In this document: piece after piece, positions 56,041-64,000 of the stretch | Layout: every line of letters begins with the position of its first letter | Position numbering within the stretch: position 1 is the stretch's first letter | Source of the DNA: Lichenostomus cassidix | Taxonomy: Eukaryota > Chordata > Aves > Passeriformes > Meliphagidae | DNA length: 64,000 nucleotides | Direction: 5' to 3' | Assembly: GCA_008360975.2 (NCBI GenBank) | Contig: CM039187.1 | Location: forward strand, 17,439,094 to 17,503,093 | The notes under the pieces: model-generated | The model's input: only the letters and a program-made list of their open reading frames with translations | Database searches by the model: none | Told to the model about the DNA's origin: nothing | Position numbers and translations under genes: made by a program

Positions 56041-59000
56041 GCAGTGAAAAGTTATATAAACAGTAGGAATATATTTGGTAAACTTGTCTTAGCAGAGTGT
56101 ATAAATTGATTTCTTTGGAAGGCAGAGAGACATGGCTTGATACTCACTCCACGCCCCATTTCATTTAATGCTTTTTACACTTGATCCCACTGGTCCATGC
56201 TCTATAGGGAGCTCCAGGGTAACAGAGCTTTAACTCTGAAGAGCACACTCCAAAGTGCAATGAACATAACGTGTTTGGACCAGAGCTGGCACCAGCGTGG
56301 CTTCATCGAGGTTCACAGCTGTGCAGAGCTCATGGGACAGACGATTATCAGGCCTGTCCTTACTGTGTCATTTGGGCTGGACTTGGCCAATCTCACATTT
56401 TGCTTTTAAAAATCAGTCCAGGCTCATCTGCATCAGAACTCTAAGAAGTTTAGCTGAAACAGCAGACAATTAAAAACTTACTCAGCTTATGGGCCCCTGA
56501 GTTAAGCACAGCAAGTTTATGTATCCACAATTAGAAATTAATTGGAAAACTACGTGCTTTCCCCAAGACATCTGGGTATTTACCTTCTGCACAGCACCAC
56601 CACAAAACAGTATTTTCTTGGCTATGACACCTGCTAGCCTTCATATCAAATAGAGCTCAAGACAGTGGTTTTGAAATCAGAGATCACTTTAAAAACAACA
56701 CATAAATATGTGCAAGGTTACTTTGCTTAGGCAGTGACCTGAATGCATGCATTCCAGGCATACAGAGGAGCAGAAATGGAACAGGTTTTGTGAAAGAAAG
56801 GCTCTCCAAATAAAGTATTTTACAACTTCTTCTGCACTTTCCCGTCACTAGAAACAGTGACGATGAACAGGAAAGCTTCAAAGGTTGCAGTAAAAACTGA
56901 CAAAAACCATACATTTGAGAGACATCTCTTCTGCCCCGAAAAAGAAATGAAGCCCTAGAGATAATTTTCCCACTAGGGACACGGAAATAGAATTGGTCAG
57001 AATAGTGCCAACACAAAGGGCGAAGAAACATTTGCTCTGTACATCTCAGTCTCTAAGACTGCTCTTAATTGCTGGTTTATACCTTCATTAGACAACATGG
57101 CATGAAAATCCAGGATTCATCCCATGCTATAGTGCAAAATCCCTCACTCTAAGTATCCTTTTATGTAAGAAATTATACATACTCAGGTTATTTCTAATGC
57201 AGTGAAGTACAGCTGAGAAGGTTATTTTCATACCCCAGTACCTTGAAATGCAATAAAATATAAGAAATGAGAAAAACTGTAGGTGGGAACAATCATTATT
57301 AACTACAAGTTTTGCATGAAATCAGACCTGGTTTTTATGTTCCTGATTTCTAAAGCAAACCTCTCCTAACAAGCAAGCGTTAAGTGGGCTCAGTCTTGGA
57401 AGAAACTTTGGATGCTAAGCCAGCAAACAATCTTTGAGACAAGACATGTCTAAGGTACAACACAAACACCAACTAACAGCAATCTGTCTACATGTGCTGG
57501 CAAAACAGTTCTACAGTGGAAGATTACTGCAGTAGTTGCTCAGAAGTAGGACTGACGAGAGATGAAGACCATGATGATCTACGAGATGCAGAAATGGAAA
57601 AAGGCAATTTTAAAATAAAACAATTACATATATTAACACATTAAATAGTAATATAATCAATTTTATATAACCACATAAACTACAATTTAATGATGACTCA
57701 ATAATTCTATTTAGAAGGCATCCAACACTGTGAAAATTAATATTCTGTAGGAATCTGTGGCTGATCTAGAAAAATCCAACAGTTCTTCAAGTACATGCTA
57801 GTTCGCTACTGCATGCAAAACAAATGCACAGTGTATATAAAGCTCTTGCATTAATGAATTTTATTTAATTTCTTTGTGAAAATACAGGTCACACATAGCT
57901 GATTTGTATGCACCATGTGTTTGCGAATGCTTGTCTAATTTTCAGCTGTCATGTGTAAAGGTTTTTGGACATCTGCTAAATGGATAGTGCAAACACAGCC
58001 TAGTTTTCACACATGCATCAAAGGCTCAAATTTAGAAAACAAAAGAATTCTATTTCTAAGGTAACTTCATAGCTCATTCAGTTAGTTTCACAAGTGATTA
58101 TGGTTTTGATGTTTTGTTTTTGCATGCTGCCCTTGAAACTGAATGTCGTATTTTGCAATACTTCCAGCTCTGTTAAATGTTAATGCAGATAAGGAATTTG
58201 GAAAAAGGAGTTAACATTAGCTGGGTGAAAACTGCAGCCACATATTACTAACCCATTACAAATGCCAAATATGTCTGAAAAACCTGAAGCTTATTCTAAA
58301 ATGGAATATTCTCACTGTTGACTATAGGATTTGCATGGTTTCCAAATTGTGCTTTCAAAGATCAGATGGTTTTAAGCTGAACAACTTCCACTCGGTTGCC
58401 TGAACTACTCCTAATGTTGACATGAGTTTAATGAGGCCTCCAGCTAATGTGCAATGGCCATGAAGTGCCTCTCCTCTCAGCTAAGGCACACCTGCATTAC
58501 AGCAGAACTCTGCCTCGCTTACACCACTCCCAGGACAGGTGGCATAGCAGAAACTGCATGTCTACAGCTCTGATCTCAGGAGCTATTTTCTACTTGCAAC
58601 TATTAAACAAAGCCACAAACATACTGGAGTGATTCTTGTATAGCTCAGGTCTGAAGAACAGGGCAGGTACATTTCTTAAAATAACAGTACATTTTAATAT
58701 ACTTTTTGCCCACCAAGAAGTCAAACTTCACTAGTTAGTATTTCAGCAAAACAAAGGTGGATGCTAGATGTCAGTGTTCACTGAGAAAAGTACTGAGGAA
58801 GGGGAAACCTGCATAAACACAACAAGGGCACATTTAGATTTCTGTGTTATGACTTGCCTAAGGCTTTCAAGTTCAAACAGAAAAGGATAAGCCCCTTCAG
58901 TTTGCTTAAAGACAAGAAATTTAAGGCACATTGAATTTTTTTAAACTTTAGGACTGTTATATTTTCTTTTTTAATAGTAGTTTTTATACGGAAAATTCAA

Positions 59001-62000
59001 AGCTAATTACTTGATTTCCCAGAACCTGTTGAGTATTTAACAATAAACAGATTACTTTCTACACTAAAGATGGTAATTCCAAAAAAGATAACAGGTTTGG
59101 TATAGAAAAATAATTTGTCTATAAAGCAAAATACTTCAGTTAGAACTACATAATAACAAATGAAACTTAAGAAAATGTAATATGGGCTGTTGAATCAAGG
59201 AATTACTTCACTGGTTCAGCAAACATCACTGCCAGATTGATAAATCTCTTGGAAAGATTTAGAGCCCTCTGTGTTAAACTAACTCTGTCCTCGGTATAGT
59301 TTACAGGGAACTATGTAGAGTCCTAAATTAATAAACAATGAACAAAATCTATTAATACTAATGCCACCTCTGCAGTGATTTAATGTTGCAGTTTACAGGT
59401 TCACAGAGTGACTAACAGCATGCTCCAGTTAGATCACATGATGAATTTTTCTAGTCATCTCAGAAACTAGATATAGCTTTCTTCATATATTTCTGCCATC
59501 TCACCTAATTAAGGTAATATCTAATCTGAGGAGTCTACTAAGAAAGGGAAGACACACAGGGAAATAAACCACCCCCTTCTCCACTCCAGCAGTCTTTTCT
59601 TGGCCAGTGTTCACCTTATCAGTTTACATAAAAGATCATCTATTTGAAGGTAATTGCAAGGGACTGAACTTAATTATGCATTCCAAAAGTCACCTGGAGG
59701 CCCATCAATAACAAGGAGGTGCCTACTACTTAAACAGCACAGGTTCACAGTGTCTGATAATCTGATTTTAATCTTCATAATTGATGTCTTTCCCCGAATA
59801 CCAGTTCTGTTTGGAACAGACAAGTAATCCTATTACCTTACATAGCGGGAGATTTCTTGCAATGCTCAGCTCCAGATGTAAGTATATAAAAAGGCATTTA
59901 AAAAAAAAAACAAACATTAAAGGCCTTAAAAGTCACAAGGTACCTAAGAGTTTTCACCCTGATTAGCAGTGACTGAAGAGTTTTTCCAGATCCTGAATCG
60001 AAGCAGAAATAAATGTTCAAAATTTATCACAGCTAACATGAAGACAAAAATAACAACAAAGCAGACACTGAATTAGTAGAGGAACATTTGGGTGTTTTTT
60101 AACCCCATCTGTAAAACACACAGTGAGGATGATGCACGAGAGCAGAATCCAAGTGCCCTGAGGATGAAGTAAGGATGTTCTAGGGAAATACCAGAGCTGT
60201 CTCCAGAGCTACTGATAAATGTTACACAGCTTGTCAAAAATTATTCAATAGACATTCATCCTCAGCCCTCTATTTTCTCCTCTTGCAAAAACCAGTGAAA
60301 TTTTACCTTTAATTCTGTTGTAGTAGAATTTGAGAAGCAGGAAAGGAGGAAACTTCTTCATAGAAAAAACTAAGTAACTTTCTTTTTTATCTTAATTACA
60401 TGTAGCAAGCTTCCTGCATTTTAAATCTTCCCCAGCCTAATATTTATGTAGTTTATAAACTGCAATGGAAGGGGGGAGAATGAATCCATAAAATTTCACA
60501 CCTACTGAAAGCCAGCTTCCAGCTTAGAGACAGACTAGGAGTCATTAAAAGAAAATATACATATATGCAAAAAAAGATAGCAAATGCATGCTTTGTTTTT
60601 CATCTTAATTAAAGTGACTTACTCCTTTTTTCTGCCACTTCAGTCAGTGCATGACACCCACAGAGGGGCTGTGCCAGCAGCTACAGCACCTGGGGCAGAG
60701 CACAGGTAAACAGCCTGATCTACAACCACCACTAACACTGGGAGCTTCCTTGTTTGCTTTGAAGGGAGGGACAGGAGAGGAGAATTATTACTGGCAGCCA
60801 GGCAAGGATCTCCCCAGGAGAGTGGAATATACTTATTTCCCAAGCAGAGCTTCCAGTAGCAGCTGCTGGCAAGTGCAGCCTCTTGAGTTTTCCTTTTTCA
60901 TGCTGTTACTCATCCTTTCTTGAAAAAGCCAATTTCACTGACACTGAGGACAGACATTCTGCGGTGTCACTGAAGCAGGGATGCCCCAGGGATTATATTT
61001 GCAGAGTTAGTCATACAGACAGGAACTTGAAGCTGGCATGTTCTCTACCACTTTGTCAGACTTACCTGATCAATACCATAGCATCTAACCAAAAGTAGAT
61101 GTTTCCACTAAAGAATGTGCTGTTTTGGGAACCTCACCCCAAATGGTTTCAAAACTCCCAGTAAAAGGTTAATAACAAAACCAGGAATGAGCTCCAACAG
61201 CTAATTTTCAATGTTATGTTTTTTGCACCAGTGCTGGAATTCCCCGCATCAAATTATATTCAAATAATAGATAACCTGAACTAGCAACCACTCACAGGTA
61301 CAGTCCTCAATGCCAAAATACTAACAGCTGAACCTGAAATTAGGAAAACCTGAAGTTGGAGACAGTGATTTTTGTATTAGGCAACAGGAACTTGAGCTTT
61401 GCTTCCATGTCCCAAGTACATTCAAACAATCTGATAGAATATCAGAAGTAACTAATGATTCAGAGGCTGTTTTACTGCAAGGAAAGACCTCTGACTAGCA
61501 GCAATAAAATCATGACTGTAACTAGCAGAATACTGATACTGTCTATAAACAGATAGTGTAAGACCATATGCAAACATGCAGAAAGCCACAAGAAACAATT
61601 CCTGTTGTTAAACACTGCTCCAGGTGAGCCATTTCCTAGCACTGCTGGGTCAGCTGGAATGGACAGAACCACCAAAGCTCCACCAGTGACTTCACACACT
61701 GCTCCCTGTGGAGCACAGGTAGAGTCAGCACGTCCACATCACATTTCCCTCAGAAGCTCAACACAAGCATTTATGCAAACCCAGTACAACATAACAGTAT
61801 TTTCTCATCCTGACTCCTGAACAAGGGTCAGCAGCATCAACTTCAAATAGTGAACCTGCATTCACAGCTTCTGAGTATCCTCTATATAAAAATCAATATT
61901 AACGCACATTTCTAAAGCAAATTCTCATATTGTGAAACATCTTTTGCAAAACATCCAAAATAAGACAATCAATATAATTTCTGGTACCAGTAAAACATTT

Positions 62001-63445
62001 GTGTAGTTTAATAGCAAATTCAATTCATCTGAGAACCAAATTCTCTAGTCAGATAAAACACGTCACACACCTTGCACAAGCAGGATAATGAAAAGCCAAG
62101 TAACAAATGTACCCACAGTAAATTACTTACAAACAATGTAAGTTCTGCAGTGATTCTCTTTTTAAAACTGACATTTTTTTGCTTTTTTATTAGTAAACCT
62201 CCTATTGAGAGGATTTCACTTAATTCACCTTCCTCCTTTTGCACCTTCATTTCTCCACATTCTAGGACATTGTCCCATAATGCCATTAGTCTGTAAGTTA
62301 CAGTCCTTCTACTAAAAAAAATAAGAAAAAATGCATATAATAGGCATGCATGAAGGGTTAAAGCATTGTTTGTTAATGGCACAGAGACAATAAAAGAGAC
62401 TGCCATAAAGCACAGGAAAAAAGCCACATGAACTGCATGTTTCTGTTTATCTTACACACACACATATTAGCTAAACCAGTCAGGTAACTGATTCATTTCT
62501 GGCACTTTGAGCTTCTCAGTTTTATCTCTTCTCTACAACTGTGACTAAAGCAGCTGGTCACAGAAGAAATTATCCAGACTTTTGGTTTAGGGCCTGCCTG
62601 CCAATTAGGTAAAACATACACTACAGCCACCAGTAGCTCTAAGCTCATCACATGGGAAGTTAAACAAAATGGTAAGTCAAAATATAGAGACTTCCAGTAG
62701 CCTGAAGGCAAAGAAATAAAGATGCATAAGTGAATGCATGCTATCAGCTCCATGAAAAGGTGAAAATTTGTGCCTGCTTATCTACCACTCCTTCAGCCAT
62801 CTCCCTCTCCTCTAAGCAAGCAGGGGAGTCTGCCAGTTTGTGACAGGGAAATGAAACCTCACATTTCGTCTTCATCTGTGAATATTACACACCTGGTGCT
62901 ATCCAGATTTCCTAGTTTCTGGAATATAATATCTTTAAAGGGATATAATCTAAACATGAAGCTATCCCTAGAGAAAAGACACCAACATAAACATTTAAAC
63001 CTCCTGTAAACTGCACTAAGAGTTATGAAGCTGAAGATTTATCCAAACTTTATCTGAGGCTTACAAATTGATTTTGGTGATAGACACAGTCCTGCTAATC
63101 CCAATCAGCAGCAAGTAAGACAGCAGCACATACAGCTTCCCAGCGTTTCTCATGGTCAACTCCTACAACACAGCTGGTCTGGAATACCAGTGCACCCACT
63201 CTGGAAAGCCCTTGCCTGTGGCCAATAGCGCTTAACTAATTCTCACCAAGTTATATAGATCACTTCTAATCTAGTTTACCACAGTGCCACTCTGCTGCAA
63301 TAGGATATTCTGTATTACATGTTTTCCAGGGGCTGTATTTTGTGATAAGGCTACATATGACACAAAGCTTAACACAGGAGGCTGTACAGTGAAATGATGT
63401 ATTTGTAATGGAATACACTGCAGAGTTCCTCTATTCTTAAATACT

Positions 63446-63461
63446 CTTTTTTTTTTTTTTC
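63446..63461. repeat. T homopolymer run
   Basis: About 16 consecutive T with no recognised element attached. Confidence 0.7.
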
Positions 63462-64000
63462 CACTAAGTCTTTAGGTATCAGCAGAGAATATTTTAGGAA
63501 AGTATCTTCTGTTCCCTTTAAAAAAGGTTTTAGATTCAAATTCCAGAAGGTTGTAAATGAGGCAGATAGGCTGCAGCATGCAATACTAAACAGCCTGTAA
63601 ACTGGCATTTTTAATGGAGAAGATTCTCATCCTACCTTTCCTCTCAATTTTTTTTATGGACTCCGGAACTGTGACTTTAACTAACCAAGAAGAAATTTAT
63701 TACGTAGCATTTTTCTAGAACAAGCTTTATCAGAATGAGTAGTGCTCTATCTACAGAAAAAATATCACTCTGCAAACTGTGCTGTGCTACATTTGATAGG
63801 AAAGCATCTCTACAGTTTCTCCAGTGTAATGTCATATGAAGCTCCACTACAGATGGTTCCATGATGAATCCTATTATCACAATATATGAAGCAACACATT
63901 GTGTCTTCCAGGTCAGTTTTGTCACAGAAATCATAAACCACAATCCCTTCAACAAAAGAAAACTTGTGTAACTCTGCATTTTGGCAAAGAAGCTGTTATG

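Larger units (their letters stand above)
51627..64000 (-). other. MAPK8: Intron interrupting the MAPK8 5' UTR (continues beyond window)
   Basis: About 12.4 kb of AT-rich sequence with no CpG island, so the MAPK8 promoter and non-coding first exon(s) are expected beyond 64000. It contains an A-rich simple repeat at 55943-56040 and a T run near 63448-63461. Open frames of 60-135 codons on both strands have no recognisable domains. I recognised no CR1 or other transposon here, although old copies could be missed by eye. Confidence 0.75.

Noticed and set aside
56197..56409. 70-codon + strand open frame in the 5' UTR intron
   Set aside because: No recognisable domain; consistent with chance.
60640..60923. 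GC-richer segment with an AG and a GT that resembles an exon on the + strand (about 60637-60706)
   Set aside because: No homology recognised, wrong strand for MAPK8, and cryptic splice pairs are common in introns.

Overview
The window is vertebrate nuclear DNA, almost certainly from a bird. It is AT-rich, has long introns and GT-AG splice sites, and carries two fragments of the CR1 LINE family that is typical of avian (and other sauropsid) genomes. No bacterial, viral, rRNA or tRNA features were found. Two well-known protein-coding genes face each other tail to tail: ARHGAP22 on the + strand (left) and MAPK8 (JNK1) on the - strand (right). From memory, the same convergent pair exists on human 10q11, so this looks like conserved synteny.

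Left part (1-23.6 kb): the six 3' coding exons of ARHGAP22 (6193-22952). They encode the RhoGAP domain, a serine-rich middle region and a C-terminal coiled coil. The PH-domain exons are not in the window and should lie upstream. A CpG-enriched stretch at about 400-720 contains a 40-codon open exon with a donor whose phase matches the RhoGAP exon, a candidate alternative first exon for a PH-less isoform.

Middle (23.6-31.9 kb): a short intergenic stretch, then a probable long (about 4.8 kb) MAPK8 3' UTR. This UTR holds several polyadenylation signals and a perfect G-quadruplex motif.

Right part (31.9-64 kb): the complete coding set of MAPK8, eleven coding exon positions, one of which is a mutually exclusive pair (alpha and beta types). 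All four classical JNK1 isoforms can be built: alpha/beta by the 72-nt exon choice, and short (384 aa)/long (427 aa) by two acceptors five bases apart at the last exon. The long-isoform stop sits in a UGA-CUA context with an in-frame 41-codon extension. From 51.6 kb to the end is the large intron that interrupts the MAPK8 5' UTR; the upstream non-coding exon(s) and promoter are outside the window.

The genes are functionally related: ARHGAP22 turns off Rac-type GTPases, and Rac is a classical upstream activator of the JNK cascade that ends in MAPK8.
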